DNA of 64,000 nt, from positions 186,001 through 250,000 of the forward strand of contig NZ_CP118259.1 of assembly GCF_013337045.2 (NCBI RefSeq), written 5' to 3'. The position numbers and the translations under genes were made by a program. How positions within the stretch are numbered: position 1 is the stretch's first letter; each line of letters begins with the position of its first letter. Below, one piece after another: positions 1-9,272 of this stretch. Below the pieces are notes generated by a model, which saw only the letters and a list, made by a program, of their open reading frames with translations, was not told the DNA's origin and made no database searches. The DNA is from Agrobacterium vitis. GTDB taxonomy: Bacteria > Pseudomonadota > Alphaproteobacteria > Rhizobiales > Rhizobiaceae.

Positions 1-690
1 GCGCCACAGCCGACGCTTCAATCCCTTCAGCCGCTGCGGATCGCCAAAGGGGCGTTTTCCGGTGGCAAAGAAATACATCAGCACGCCCAGTGCAAACAGG
101 TCGGAGCGAAAATCCGAGCGAATGCCCAGGATCTGTTCGGGCGCCATATAGGGTGCGGTGCCATAGGGCAGGCGAAATTCCTCGTTCACCAGATCCGGCA
201 GGTCCAGATGGCGCGCCAGGCCGAAATCCACCAGTACCGCCTCGCCGCTGTCACGAAACAGGATATTCGAGGGCTTGATGTCGAGATGCACCACGTGCTG
301 GCGATGCAGGTCCGCTAGTGCCGTGGCGATCCGCTCACCCATCCTTGCCACCTCGTCTGCGCTGAGCGGCAGGCTGTCCAGCAGCGGATAGAGCGATTTG
401 CCAGGCAACCTTTCAAACACCATGTAAGGCAGATGGGTGAAATCGCCATTGGCAACAAAGCGCGGCACATGCGGGCCAGAAATGCGCGGCAGGATCATCT
501 GCTCCATTTCAAAGCCGACAATCATTGCCGGGTCGATGCCTCCGCCCATTTCCGGCACTTTCATCAGCAGCGGGAAAAAATAATCGGGGTGGGTTACGGC
601 ATAGAGCCGCGCCATGCCGCCCTTATGCGCCTGTTCCACCACGGTAAAACCATCGATCACGCTGCCGGATTCAAGGCGGTTGCGGGCCAT
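1..690 (-). CDS. Serine/threonine protein kinase, C-terminus cut by window edge
   Basis: A Hanks-type protein kinase that would phosphorylate Ser/Thr on unknown partners. The visible 230 residues read from ATG at 690 and show a Gly-rich loop (HKGGMARLY, about 22-30), the ATP lysine in LLMKVP (K44), a catalytic loop HLDIKPSN (135-142, with HLD in place of the usual HRD), the metal-binding DFG at 155-157 and an activation-segment GTAPYMAPEQ. The protein continues past the window edge, so any C-terminal sensor or membrane part is unknown. The start lies one base after the stop of the phosphoesterase gene, so the two form an operon that could act as an opposed kinase/phosphatase pair. The family call is firm; the substrate and partnership are inference. 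Confidence 0.9.
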   Translation of the reverse strand, partial: MARNRLESGSVIDGFTVVEQAHKGGMARLYAVTHPDYFFPLLMKVPEMGGGIDPAMIVGFEMEQMILPRISGPHVPRFVANGDFTHLPYMVFERLPGKSLYPLLDSLPLSADEVARMGERIATALADLHRQHVVHLDIKPSNILFRDSGEAVLVDFGLARHLDLPDLVNEEFRLPYGTAPYMAPEQILGIRSDFRSDLFALGVLMYFFATGKRPFGDPQRLKGLKRRLWR

Positions 691-691
691 G

Positions 692-1462
692 TCATCGTCC
701 CCTGTAAAGCCGTGTGGCAAGCGTTTCCGTCAGGCCCGCAGCACGGATGGCCGCTGCTGCTCCGTCTATGTCATAGTTGACCCGCAGGAAGGTCAGCGTG
801 CTCTTTGTGGTGTCGAGCAGGCCGAAGGCCGCCGCCGGATCGCCGTCGCGCGGTTGGCCCACCGAGCCGATCACGCCGAGCCAGCGCCGCTGCGCCAGAA
901 GCGGAATGTCCGTTTGCGAATGGGGAACGAAAGTGGTGATCTTGCCTTGAGGTGGAGGGCCATCGGTGGTTTGACCATAGGAAGCCAGCGCATAAAGCGT
1001 CGGGCGATGGACATGGCCGCAAAAACTCAGCCGCGCCGTACAGGCGGCAAAATGCTGCGCTGCCGCGTCCGTATCGGTCACATAGTGAAAGGCCGAGGGA
1101 GAGGTGGCTTCGGCATGGACATAGAGCCGGTCCTCATCCCGCAGCATCATCGGCAGATTGGCGAGAAAGGTCCGCTGTTCTTCGCTGAGGACTTGCCGCG
1201 TCCAGTGAATGGCGTCGCGGGCCGTGTCATTGAGGGAAATGGCGGGATCGCTTACCGCCTGGTCGTGGTTGCCCCGCACCACCAAGGCACCTTGCTGCTG
1301 CAAAGCGCGGACCTTGTCGACGCAGCGGCCAGGATCGCCGCCATACCCGACGATATCGCCGAGAATGACGATGCGTTCGGCACCGGCCTGCGCTGTCGCC
1401 TGCAAGACCGCGTCAAGGGCCTGGGCATTGCCGTGGATGTCGGACAAAAGAGCAATGCGCAT
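692..1462 (-). CDS. Calcineurin-like metallophosphoesterase (YfcE/MJ0936 type)
   Basis: A dinuclear-metal phosphoesterase of about 256 residues. The metal-binding motifs occur in the family order: SDIHGN at residues 7-12, GDIVGYGGD near 45, GNHD near 75 and GHVHRPT near 165. A longer open frame exists upstream, but the ATG at 1462 is preceded by a GGGGAGGG ribosome-binding site and gives the conserved MRIALLSDIHGN start, so it was chosen. The gene is the first of a two-gene operon with the Ser/Thr kinase, separated by one base. Known relatives hydrolyse phosphodiesters or phosphoproteins, so it could reverse the kinase. The substrate is not predictable from sequence. Confidence 0.9.
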   Translation of the reverse strand: MRIALLSDIHGNAQALDAVLQATAQAGAERIVILGDIVGYGGDPGRCVDKVRALQQQGALVVRGNHDQAVSDPAISLNDTARDAIHWTRQVLSEEQRTFLANLPMMLRDEDRLYVHAEATSPSAFHYVTDTDAAAQHFAACTARLSFCGHVHRPTLYALASYGQTTDGPPPQGKITTFVPHSQTDIPLLAQRRWLGVIGSVGQPRDGDPAAAFGLLDTTKSTLTFLRVNYDIDGAAAAIRAAGLTETLATRLYRGR

Positions 1463-1547
1463 TAACCCTCCCCGGCATTGCATCAGCACGACCAACCATA
1501 GGCTGTTTACCGAGGCCGCGCTATTGGACTGAAGGCGAGGAGCCATG

Positions 1548-1581
1548 AAAAATCCCCTCCGGCACGAGGCGCGGAGGGGAT
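1548..1581 (-). terminator. Rho-independent terminator after the FKBP gene
   Basis: A perfect 10-bp GC-rich stem (ATCCCCTCCG / CGGAGGGGAT) with a 10-nt loop is followed, on the minus strand, by a T run. It lies about 90 bases downstream of the prolyl isomerase stop and upstream of the phosphoesterase start, so it separates the two units. Confidence 0.8.
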
Positions 1582-1668
1582 CATTTGGTAAACCTGCCCA
1601 AAGGTCGATTACAGTCTGTTTAAGAATTGCCATTTGCAGACGGTCAGCGGCGATTCTTGGATAGACTG

Positions 1669-2106
1669 TTAGGCAGCGCGAACGATATCGATCAGTTCGA
1701 CCTCGAAAATCAGATCCTGCCCGGCCAGCGGGTGGTTGGCATCGATCGTCACCACATCGCCTGCCACATCGGTCACAGTGACAATCAGAGGTGTGCCATT
1801 GCCGCTCTGCGCTTGAAGCCTTGTGCCGGGTGCCACATTGACATTGGCGGGAATAAGATCACGCGCCACCTGTTGAACTTTCTGGGGATCGTGCGCGCCA
1901 TAGGCTTCCTCGGCAGGCACCGTCACCCGCTGGCTTCGCCCGACTTCCATGCCATCCACTTGCCTTTCCAGCCCTGAAATGATCTGGCCGGAGCCGATTT
2001 CAAACTGGAGCGGATCGCGGTCGCGGGAGGTGTCGAATTGCGTGCCATCCGGCAGCAGACCGACATAATGGATGCGGACGGTATCGCCGTTTTTCGCTTG
2101 CGTCAT
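1669..2106 (-). CDS. FKBP-type peptidyl-prolyl cis-trans isomerase, SlyD-like
   Basis: A cytoplasmic prolyl isomerase and chaperone of 145 residues. The N-terminal FKBP half shows VRIHYVGLLPDGTQFDTS and the IISGLE...GMEVG segment. An insert-in-flap region follows, and the fold closes with LAGQDLIFEVELIDI, as in SlyD/FKBP16-type proteins. The metal-binding His/Cys tail of E. coli SlyD is absent. The open frame extends further upstream, but ATG at 2106 has AAAGGA at a good distance and gives the family's usual length. It stands alone between a 262-bp spacer (2107-2368, in which no gene was seen) and its own terminator. It probably assists protein folding; specific clients are unknown. Confidence 0.9.
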   Translation of the reverse strand: MTQAKNGDTVRIHYVGLLPDGTQFDTSRDRDPLQFEIGSGQIISGLERQVDGMEVGRSQRVTVPAEEAYGAHDPQKVQQVARDLIPANVNVAPGTRLQAQSGNGTPLIVTVTDVAGDVVTIDANHPLAGQDLIFEVELIDIVRAA

Positions 2107-2368
2107 GGTAATGTCCTTTCGTCTCAAGGGAGGCATGGGTGCAATGGGCACAGCATGGCCTCCTTGAAGCTTCCTTTTCGCCAGGCCAGTTCCGGGACGT
2201 CCCGGATGCCCGTGGCGGAAGCGATTCAGCCGACACACGGAAAATTCGTGAGTTGCATGACGACTATCGGAGTGTTCACACCCAAAGGTGCAAGCCTTAA
2301 CAAAGGTAGGCCTGAAACGCGGCAGATCAACGGCAGCGAGGTAAAAACCGGGATAAAACCAGGATTTT

Positions 2369-5300
2369 CTATTCCGCAGCGCTACGGCGTGGGCTGGAGA
2401 CCTGGGTAATATAGGCCCGCAAAGCCGCTGGACGGACGGGCTTATGCTGCACGGCAATGCCCTGCCGTTCCGCCTCCGCCCGCACGTCGGCGGTGCGGTC
2501 GGCGGTAATCAGCAGGCCGGGAACCGGCTGACCGTAGAGCGCGCGCAGGCGCAGGATCGCGCCGATACCGCTGCCGTCTCCCAGATGATAATCGGCAATG
2601 ATGACATCCGGTGCCACAGGATTGTCGCTGAAGGTCGTGTCGAGATCAGTGACCGAGCCTGCGGTGATCACCGTACAGCCCCAACCGCTGATCAGCAGCC
2701 GCATGCCGTCCAGAATATCCGGCTCATTATCGATGCACAGGATGCGCAGGCCGGTAAGACTGCTCCGCAGCGCTGTCGCGGTCGCCAAATCCTCAGCGGG
2801 CAACGGTGCCTTGGCGCTCTTTTCGATCGGCACCGTGACGCGAAAACTGGTGCCTCGGCCAGGCCGGGATTCCAGCGCCACCATCGCTTTGAGGACCCGG
2901 GCGATACGATCGACAATCGACAGTCCGAGCCCAAGCCCGCTGGCGGTTTTGATGCCTTCGTCCAGCCGGGCAAATTCCTTGAACACAGTGCGAAATTTCG
3001 AGGTTGGAATGCCGATACCCGAATCCGTCACCTGAATGATCACCTGGCCGCCACGGCGGCGCGCACCGACCAGGACCTTTCCAGAGGGCGTATATTTAAT
3101 GGCATTGGAGACCAGATTCTGCACCAGCCGGCGCAGAAGATTGGCATCGGAGCGCACGCTGAGCGTGGTCGGCAGCACCACCAATTTCAGGTTTTTCTCC
3201 AGCGCCATCGGCTCGAAATCGGTCCTGATCCGCTCCAGCAGGCCTTGCAGGGGGACGGTGGCAAAGCGCGGCTTCATTGCGCCCGTATCCAGCCGGGACA
3301 GGTCCAGCACCGCGCCAAGGATCTGTTCGACCGATTCCAGCGCCGAATCGATATTGCGCACCAGCCCGGCATTTTCCGATTGGCCCAGCCGCTCCACCAG
3401 CGCCGAGGAATAGAGCCTTGCGGCATTGAGCGGCTGGAGAATATCGTGACCGGCGGCGGCAAAGAACCGGGTCTTGCCAATATTGGCTTCATCGGCGCTG
3501 GCGCGGGCTTCGGCAAGTGCGGTATTGACCCGCATCAGTTCCGCCGTGCGTTCGCCCACGCGCTGTTCCAGCGTTTCATTGGCCTGTTTCAAGGCCCGGT
3601 CCGCCGCCACCTGCGGGGTGATGTCGGTGAAAGTTGCCACCAACCCCTTGTCGGGCAGGGCGTTGCAGCGCACCTCGATGATCTGGGCCCCCTCGCTCAA
3701 CACCAGCTGGAAGGGTTCGTCGAGATGGTGGAAATTGGCCAGAACGCCCGCTTCCTCCTTGGCCGCAATGGCGCCGCGCTCGGTCAGCCGGTGGACGATG
3801 GTGCTGAGCGGCACGCCGACCTGTCCCATTTCGTCGGGCAGATCGAGCAGGCTTCGAAACCGCCGGTTCCAGATCGTCAATCGGCTGCTGCTGTCGAAAA
3901 CCGCTATGCCCTGGTCCATCTGCGAGAGCGCCGTTTGCAACATATCCTGGTTATAATGCAGGGCCTCGCTTGCCTGGTCGAGCAGCCAGGCGGTGTCGGC
4001 GGAGGTATCCTCGGCCTTTTGCAGCACCAGCGACAGGACCAGACGGGCCGAGGCTGAACCGATGGCGCTGCCCAGCAATTGCTCGGTGAAATGAATGAAA
4101 GCCATGTCGGCGGGACTATCGTCTTCCAGCCGACGACCGGCATCGCGCTCATAGCTTTTCAGTGAGCGTTCCATCCGTTCCTGGCCGAGATAACGGGCAA
4201 TCGCCGTCTTCAGGTCGCCGATGCTGACCCGGGTTTTCCAGCCCTTGGTGGCAAATTGCGAGCGTTGGTGCCGACGCACGAATATGCCAGACTGGATGCG
4301 CTCGACCGGGCGGGGGTTGCGGCTGAGACTGCCAAGCACAAAGGCCAATAGGTTGATCAGCAGGGACAGCACGGTCGCCGTTAGCAGCGGATCGGCCCCG
4401 GCGCGGCTGAAGGCATCGACACCCGGAAACAGGAAGGACAGGATATCCGGGGCCAGATCCTTATGGGCATCGAGCCCGAAGCTCGGCAAAAGCAGCGTGT
4501 AGATCCAGGTGAGAAAGCCAAGCGACAGGCCAAGAATCGCGCCTCTGGCATTGGCCCTGCGCCAGATGAGGCCGCCCAGCAGGCAAGGGGCGATTTGGGC
4601 AATGGCGGAAAAGGCCAGCAGGCCGATGGAGGAAAGGCCTCGGTCGTCGCTGGCCAGCCGGAAATAGGCATAGCCGAGCAGCAACACGCCAAAAATCGCC
4701 AGGCGGCGAATGAGAAGCACGGTCTTGGCCAGGCTTTGTGAGGCCTCAGGCCCATGCCGGAACCCGCGCCGCAGCAGAACCGGCAGGACGATGTCGTTGG
4801 AAATCATGATGGCCAGCGCCACCGTTTCGACGATCACCATGGCGGTGGCGGCGGAAAAGCCGCCGATAAAGGTGACCAGCGTAACGAATGGCAGATTGTG
4901 AGAGAGCGGCAGGGAAAGCACATAAAGATCGGCATTGCCGGTGCCGTTGAATGCCAGAAGCCCGCCAATGGCAGCTGGCAGCACAAAGAGATTGATGGCG
5001 ATCAGATAAAGCGGCAGCAACAGCCCGGCGCGGCGCAGTTCCCGATCCGTCCGATTTTCAACCACGGTGACGTGGAACTGGCGCGGCAGCATCAGGATGG
5101 CGAAAGCAGAGAGCGCAATCAGCAGCAGCCAACGGCTAAGGGGTGTCTCATAGGCTAGCGCCTCCATCACCCTCGGGCTTTCGGTTGCCGCGCGCCAGAG
5201 ATCCGCCGGTCCATCGAACAGGAAGAACACCACCGTGATGCCCAGCGTGCAGAAGGCCAGCAGCTTGACCACCGATTCCATCGAGATCGCCAGGATCAGC

Positions 5301-5878
5301 CCGTCCTGATGCTCGGTGGCGTCCGTATGGCGTGTGCCGAAAATGGCAGAAAAGCAGGCAAGCGTCAGGGCAACGATCAGCGCCAGATCGACAAAATAGA
5401 GATTGCCGGTGCCGATGCCGTAGCTGGCCGGATCGACCATGACGCCGACCGAATTGGAGACGGCCTTCAGTTGAAGCGCGATATAGGGAATGGAGCCGGC
5501 CAGCGAAATCACCGTGACCAGCATGCCGACTATAGGGTTCTTGCCATAGCGGGCGGCGACGAAATCAGCGCCGGAGGTCAGCTTTTCGACCTTGGCGATC
5601 TCGATCATCCGGCGGATCAGCGGCAGGCCGAGCGTCAGCATCAGGATCGGGCCAATATAGATGCCCATGAATTCGAGGCCGCGGTCCGCAGCCAGCCCGA
5701 CGCCGCCGAAATAGGTCCAGGAGGTGCAATAGACCGCCAGCGACAGCCCATAGACAAGCGGACGCCCGCCCGCAGGCACACCATTGCGGCGGCTTCGCCT
5801 GTCGCCATAGCTTGCCACCGCAAACAGCAGCAGCAGATAGGCAATCGATGCCGTGATGATAAGCCATGCCGGAAGCAT
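2369..5878 (-). CDS. Transporter-fused hybrid sensor histidine kinase (SSF-PAS-HisKA-HATPase-REC)
   Basis: An inner-membrane sensor of 1169 residues. The first about 500 residues form a polytopic sodium/solute symporter (SSF/PutP-like) module starting MLPAWLIITASIAYLLLL. A PAS-like segment (about 645-760) and a coiled coil follow. The HisKA phospho-acceptor is H811 in AAAGHDILQPLNAA, and the HATPase shows NLVSNAIKYT and GLGLGLSIV. The C-terminal receiver domain has its phospho-Asp at D1096 (IIADYHLGDGSG). Proteins of this build (compare CbrA) couple uptake or sensing of a small solute to a phosphorelay. No response regulator is adjacent, so the output partner is elsewhere. The ligand cannot be read from sequence. 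Confidence 0.9.
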   Translation of the reverse strand: MLPAWLIITASIAYLLLLFAVASYGDRRSRRNGVPAGGRPLVYGLSLAVYCTSWTYFGGVGLAADRGLEFMGIYIGPILMLTLGLPLIRRMIEIAKVEKLTSGADFVAARYGKNPIVGMLVTVISLAGSIPYIALQLKAVSNSVGVMVDPASYGIGTGNLYFVDLALIVALTLACFSAIFGTRHTDATEHQDGLILAISMESVVKLLAFCTLGITVVFFLFDGPADLWRAATESPRVMEALAYETPLSRWLLLIALSAFAILMLPRQFHVTVVENRTDRELRRAGLLLPLYLIAINLFVLPAAIGGLLAFNGTGNADLYVLSLPLSHNLPFVTLVTFIGGFSAATAMVIVETVALAIMISNDIVLPVLLRRGFRHGPEASQSLAKTVLLIRRLAIFGVLLLGYAYFRLASDDRGLSSIGLLAFSAIAQIAPCLLGGLIWRRANARGAILGLSLGFLTWIYTLLLPSFGLDAHKDLAPDILSFLFPGVDAFSRAGADPLLTATVLSLLINLLAFVLGSLSRNPRPVERIQSGIFVRRHQRSQFATKGWKTRVSIGDLKTAIARYLGQERMERSLKSYERDAGRRLEDDSPADMAFIHFTEQLLGSAIGSASARLVLSLVLQKAEDTSADTAWLLDQASEALHYNQDMLQTALSQMDQGIAVFDSSSRLTIWNRRFRSLLDLPDEMGQVGVPLSTIVHRLTERGAIAAKEEAGVLANFHHLDEPFQLVLSEGAQIIEVRCNALPDKGLVATFTDITPQVAADRALKQANETLEQRVGERTAELMRVNTALAEARASADEANIGKTRFFAAAGHDILQPLNAARLYSSALVERLGQSENAGLVRNIDSALESVEQILGAVLDLSRLDTGAMKPRFATVPLQGLLERIRTDFEPMALEKNLKLVVLPTTLSVRSDANLLRRLVQNLVSNAIKYTPSGKVLVGARRRGGQVIIQVTDSGIGIPTSKFRTVFKEFARLDEGIKTASGLGLGLSIVDRIARVLKAMVALESRPGRGTSFRVTVPIEKSAKAPLPAEDLATATALRSSLTGLRILCIDNEPDILDGMRLLISGWGCTVITAGSVTDLDTTFSDNPVAPDVIIADYHLGDGSGIGAILRLRALYGQPVPGLLITADRTADVRAEAERQGIAVQHKPVRPAALRAYITQVSSPRRSAAE

Positions 5879-6112
5879 CGCTTGCCCCTCCCATTCACGT
5901 GCCTCTTATAAAGCACTGTCACTTTAAGCCATGCCGCCGCCTTTTAAAATCGGGGGGCGTGTTGGCAATAAGTCGAAACCGAAACGGAATTTGCGCGTTA
6001 GAAACAATGCTGAAGTTTTGGCATTCGTGCTGAAACCGGCAATTTGGGCTTCTAAGGCACGTCTTTATGAGTCATCTATGAAATCATCCAGGTGAATGGA
6101 GGTAGGCAAATC

Positions 6113-6604
6113 ATGAAGGGGACAGGTGTGTTCAAGGAATTCAAGTCGTTCATTGCCAGGGGCAATGTCATGGATCTGGCCGTAGGTGTCATCATTGGTG
6201 GCGCCTTCGGTTTAATCGTCACCTCGCTGGTCAACGATATCGTCATGCCGGTGGTTGGCGTGGTGTTTGGCGGGTTCGATTTTTCCAACTATTTCCTGCC
6301 GCTCAGTGACAAGGTCACGGCGCAGTCGCTGGCTGAAGCGCGCAAGCAGGGCGCGGTGTTTGCCTATGGAAATTTCCTGACCGTCGCCATCAATTTCGTC
6401 ATTCTGGCCTGGATCATTTTCCTGATGGTCAAGGGGGTCAATGTTCTGCGCAAACAGCTGGAACATGATGAAAAGCAGGGCAAGCCTACACCGCCGCCAC
6501 CGGCAGACGTGCTGCTGCTGACAGAGATTCGTGATTTGCTGAAGGCACAGCAGAGCAACGAGGCTGAGGCGTCTTCAGCACGTATTGAGCCAGGCAAGCC
6601 TTGA
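6113..6604 (+). CDS. mscL: Large-conductance mechanosensitive channel
   Basis: MscL forms a pentameric inner-membrane channel that opens under membrane tension and protects against hypo-osmotic shock. The protein has 163 residues: an amphipathic N-terminus ([18 protein letters not shown]), TM1 with [13 protein letters not shown], a periplasmic loop, TM2 ([15 protein letters not shown]), and a cytoplasmic C-terminal bundle ahead of LLTEIRDLL. It is somewhat longer than the usual 136-150 residues because of an extended periplasmic loop and a polar tail. ATG at 6113 is preceded by GGAGGT; a start 21 bases earlier is possible but lacks such a site. It is monocistronic. Confidence 0.95.
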   Translation: MKGTGVFKEFKSFIARGNVMDLAVGVIIGGAFGLIVTSLVNDIVMPVVGVVFGGFDFSNYFLPLSDKVTAQSLAEARKQGAVFAYGNFLTVAINFVILAWIIFLMVKGVNVLRKQLEHDEKQGKPTPPPPADVLLLTEIRDLLKAQQSNEAEASSARIEPGKP

Positions 6605-6693
6605 TGTTTCGCTGCCTGCTGCGCTGACAGAAAATGAGGCTGACCGAAAAGCGTTGAGACTGATAAATCCTGTTGTCTTTACAATCAGGTAGA

Positions 6694-6740
6694 GATGGCC
6701 TCGGCCCTTGGTGCAAGGGGTTTCACGGGCCGAGGCCATC
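6694..6740. terminator. 14-bp perfect inverted repeat, probable terminator after mscL
   Basis: Arms GATGGCCTCGGCCC and GGGCCGAGGCCATC are separated by 19 bases, about 90 bases after the mscL stop. There is no T run, so it could be a factor-dependent terminator or an mRNA-stabilising hairpin. Confidence 0.5.
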
Positions 6741-6826
6741 ACCAGAATCGATTGGTCAGCCACTCTTTCTCATGGGATTTTCTCCGGAGCTTCGGTTATG
6801 AACGATGTAACTAAAGGAGCTTGTCC

Positions 6827-8014
6827 ATGTCTTTGCCTGCCGGTCCATCCTTGATTTCCAGCCTTAGCCAGCGCGCCACGTCCGCGCCGGAAAGCGGTAT
6901 TGTCGAGATTATCAATTATGCCCGTGGGCGCGATAATCTCCTGCCGCTCTGGGCCGGGGAAGGCGATCTGCCGAGCCCGGATTTCATCAATCGGGCCGCA
7001 AGCGACGCGCTTCTGGGCGGTGAGACATTCTATACCTGGCAACGTGGCATTCCCGAACTGCGTCAGGCGCTTTCCGATTACTACCGGCGGCATTTCGCCG
7101 TCAGCTTGCCGAGCGAACATTTCTATGTGACCGGCTCCGGCATGCAGGCCATCCAGCTCGCCGTACAGGCAATGACCGGGCCGGGCGACGAGATGATCTA
7201 CCTTTCCCCCTGCTGGCCCAATATCGTCGCCGCCATCGAAATCAGTGGGGCGAAGGCGGTCGGTGTAGAGATCGGCTATGAGCATGGTGCCTGGCAGTTG
7301 GATCTCGGGCAGATCGAAAAGGCGATTACACCCAAAACCAAGGCGCTTTTCATCAATACGCCGTCCAACCCGACCGGCTGGACGGCCAGCCTTGATGACC
7401 TGCGCGCCATTCTTGCGCTTGCCCGCAAGCATGGCCTGTGGATTCTGGCGGATGAAATCTACTCGCTTTACTATTTCGCCGGCCCCTCCCGTGCTCCGTC
7501 CTTCCTGGATGTGATGGAAGAGGGCGACCGGGTGATGTTTGGCAATTCCTTTTCCAAGAACTGGTCGATGACCGGCTGGCGGGTCGGCTGGCTGGTGGCG
7601 CCACCGGAAATCGGTCAGGTGCTGGAAAACCTCATTCAATATTCCACTTCTGGCGTGGCGCAGTTCATGCAGCGCGGGGCGGTGGCGGCCTTGGACCACG
7701 GCGATCAATTTGTCGCCGAAAACATCCAGCGGGCGCGCACCTCGCGCGACATCCTGCTGGATGCGCTGATTGCCACCAACCGGGTTCGCTCCGTCAAGCC
7801 GGATGGGGCGCTTTATGCTTTCATGGAAATCGATGGCGTGACCGACAGCCGGGCGGCGGCCATGGATATCGTTGATAAAACCGGCGTGGCGCTGGCGCCC
7901 GGGTCGGCGTTCGGGGCAGGGGGAAGTTCGTTCCTGCGCGCCTGCTTCCTGCGCGATCCACGCCAGATCGAGGATGCCGCTGCGCGGTTGAGCGATTACA
8001 TTGCCCGGCTATGA
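6827..8014 (+). CDS. PLP-dependent class I/II aminotransferase
   Basis: A fold-type I aminotransferase of 395 residues, related to the aspartate/aromatic aminotransferases, transferring an amino group between an amino acid and a 2-oxo acid. The PLP-binding lysine is K244 in NSFSKNWSMTGWRVGW. Other family marks are NTPSNPTGW, the DEIYS segment with the cofactor-contacting Asp, and the C-terminal FLRACFLRDP arginine region. The frame could open at a TTG six bases earlier, but ATG at 6827 has AAAGGAG ahead of it. The gene stands alone between the mscL terminator region and galE. The amino-acid substrate is not determined by these motifs. Confidence 0.88.
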   Translation: MSLPAGPSLISSLSQRATSAPESGIVEIINYARGRDNLLPLWAGEGDLPSPDFINRAASDALLGGETFYTWQRGIPELRQALSDYYRRHFAVSLPSEHFYVTGSGMQAIQLAVQAMTGPGDEMIYLSPCWPNIVAAIEISGAKAVGVEIGYEHGAWQLDLGQIEKAITPKTKALFINTPSNPTGWTASLDDLRAILALARKHGLWILADEIYSLYYFAGPSRAPSFLDVMEEGDRVMFGNSFSKNWSMTGWRVGWLVAPPEIGQVLENLIQYSTSGVAQFMQRGAVAALDHGDQFVAENIQRARTSRDILLDALIATNRVRSVKPDGALYAFMEIDGVTDSRAAAMDIVDKTGVALAPGSAFGAGGSSFLRACFLRDPRQIEDAAARLSDYIARL

Positions 8015-8171
8015 CAGTTTTTTCATTCAACATCGAAGGGTTGCGTTAAGGCCATTTTAGCCCTTTCTATAGAAGTCCGGGCCGCTTTGCGGCTAGGCCT
8101 CGCGATTTTAACGGGTTGAAAAACCCGAGGAGATTAGCTGCGGCCAGAGACGAGGCTGTAGTGGGGCGGTC

Positions 8172-9170
8172 ATGGCAATCTTGGTGACGGGTGGCGCTGG
8201 TTATATCGGCAGCCATATGGTCTGGGCGCTGGTGGAGGCTGGCCACGAGATCGTGGTGCTGGACCGGCTGTCCACCGGCTTTCGCGGTGCTGTTGCGCCC
8301 GGCGCGCGCTTTTATCTTGGCGATATCGGCGACCGTGACCTGCTGCAGCAGATCTTCGCGCATTATCCCATCGAGGCGATCTTTCATTTTGCAGGCTCAG
8401 TGGTCGTCTCCGAGTCCATCGCCAATCCGATGGACTATTACACAAACAATACCGTCAATTCCTCGATCCTGATCGAGGAAGCAGTGCGGGCCGGTATTGG
8501 CAAGCTGGTTTTTTCCTCGACGGCTGCGGTTTATGGCGCGCCTGTCGAGGATCGCCCGGTGCGCGAAACCGATCCGCTGAGGCCGCAAAGCCCTTATGGA
8601 CAATCCAAGCTGATGACCGAACTGATGCTGGCCGATACGGCCCGCGCCCATCCAGATTTTCGCTTCGTCGCCCTGCGTTACTTCAATGTCGCAGGTTGCG
8701 ATGCCAAGGGCCGGACAGGCCAGTCCACAAAGGGCGCCACCCACCTGATCAAGGTCGCCTGCGAGACGGCGCTTGGTCTTCGCCCCCATATCACGGTGTT
8801 CGGAAAAGATTATCCAACGCGGGATGGCACGGGGATTCGCGACTATATTCATGTCGATGATCTGGTCTCTGCCCATCAACAGGCGCTTGCCTATCTGCAT
8901 GGTGGCGGCCCGTCGCTGGTGGCCAATTGCGGCTATGGTGACGGCGCTTCGGTGAAAGAAGTCATCGCTGCGGTGGAGCGGGTTGCGGGCCAGAGGCTGC
9001 CGACTGTCTTTGATGCGCCGCGCCCTGGCGATGCCGCCTGCGTGATCGCCGATCCAGGCCTTGCGCGCCAGCATCTGGGCTGGATGGTTGACAACCCGGG
9101 GCTGGATGCGATTGTGCGCACCTCCCTCGAATGGGAAAGACGCTGCCTGAGGACGCGCGCAACGCACTAG
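8172..9170 (+). CDS. galE: UDP-glucose 4-epimerase
   Basis: A short-chain dehydrogenase-type epimerase that interconverts UDP-glucose and UDP-galactose, supplying galactose for exopolysaccharide and LPS. It has 332 residues with the NAD motif VTGGAGYIGSH at the N-terminus, SSTAAVYG, and the catalytic YGQSK. GRTGQSTKGATHLI and a C-terminal GWMVDNPGLDAIV match the extended SDR epimerases (GalE/ExoB). It heads the surface-sugar region. Its TAG stop lies within the left edge of a dispersed repeat. Confidence 0.93.
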   Translation: MAILVTGGAGYIGSHMVWALVEAGHEIVVLDRLSTGFRGAVAPGARFYLGDIGDRDLLQQIFAHYPIEAIFHFAGSVVVSESIANPMDYYTNNTVNSSILIEEAVRAGIGKLVFSSTAAVYGAPVEDRPVRETDPLRPQSPYGQSKLMTELMLADTARAHPDFRFVALRYFNVAGCDAKGRTGQSTKGATHLIKVACETALGLRPHITVFGKDYPTRDGTGIRDYIHVDDLVSAHQQALAYLHGGGPSLVANCGYGDGASVKEVIAAVERVAGQRLPTVFDAPRPGDAACVIADPGLARQHLGWMVDNPGLDAIVRTSLEWERRCLRTRATH

Positions 9171-9272
9171 AGTTTGTCAGGGAAAAGTGGAAACCGGTTT
9201 TCCCGAAAAGACAAACTCAAACAAAAGAAACGAGAGTCTGTCAGGTTCAATATGAACCTGACAGACTCTAGG
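9168..9272 (+). repeat. Dispersed palindromic repeat, copy 1 (about 105 bp)
   Basis: Begins CTAGAGTTTGTCAGGGAAAAGTG and ends in a perfect 17-bp inverted repeat (9233-9249 / 9253-9269, arm AGAGTCTGTCAGGTTCA) with a 3-base centre. An internal GTTTGTC / GACAAAC pair brackets the left half. Homologous copies lie at 18009-18114 (inverted) and 26561-26666, with partial copies near 61905 and 62974. The terminal hairpin could also terminate galE transcripts. The rest of the 9273-9586 spacer shows no gene. Confidence 0.85.

Noticed and set aside
2444..4057. 537-codon plus-strand frame inside the hybrid kinase
   Set aside because: It is antisense to a well-supported multidomain gene, has no recognisable domain, and its composition is that of a GC-rich shadow frame.
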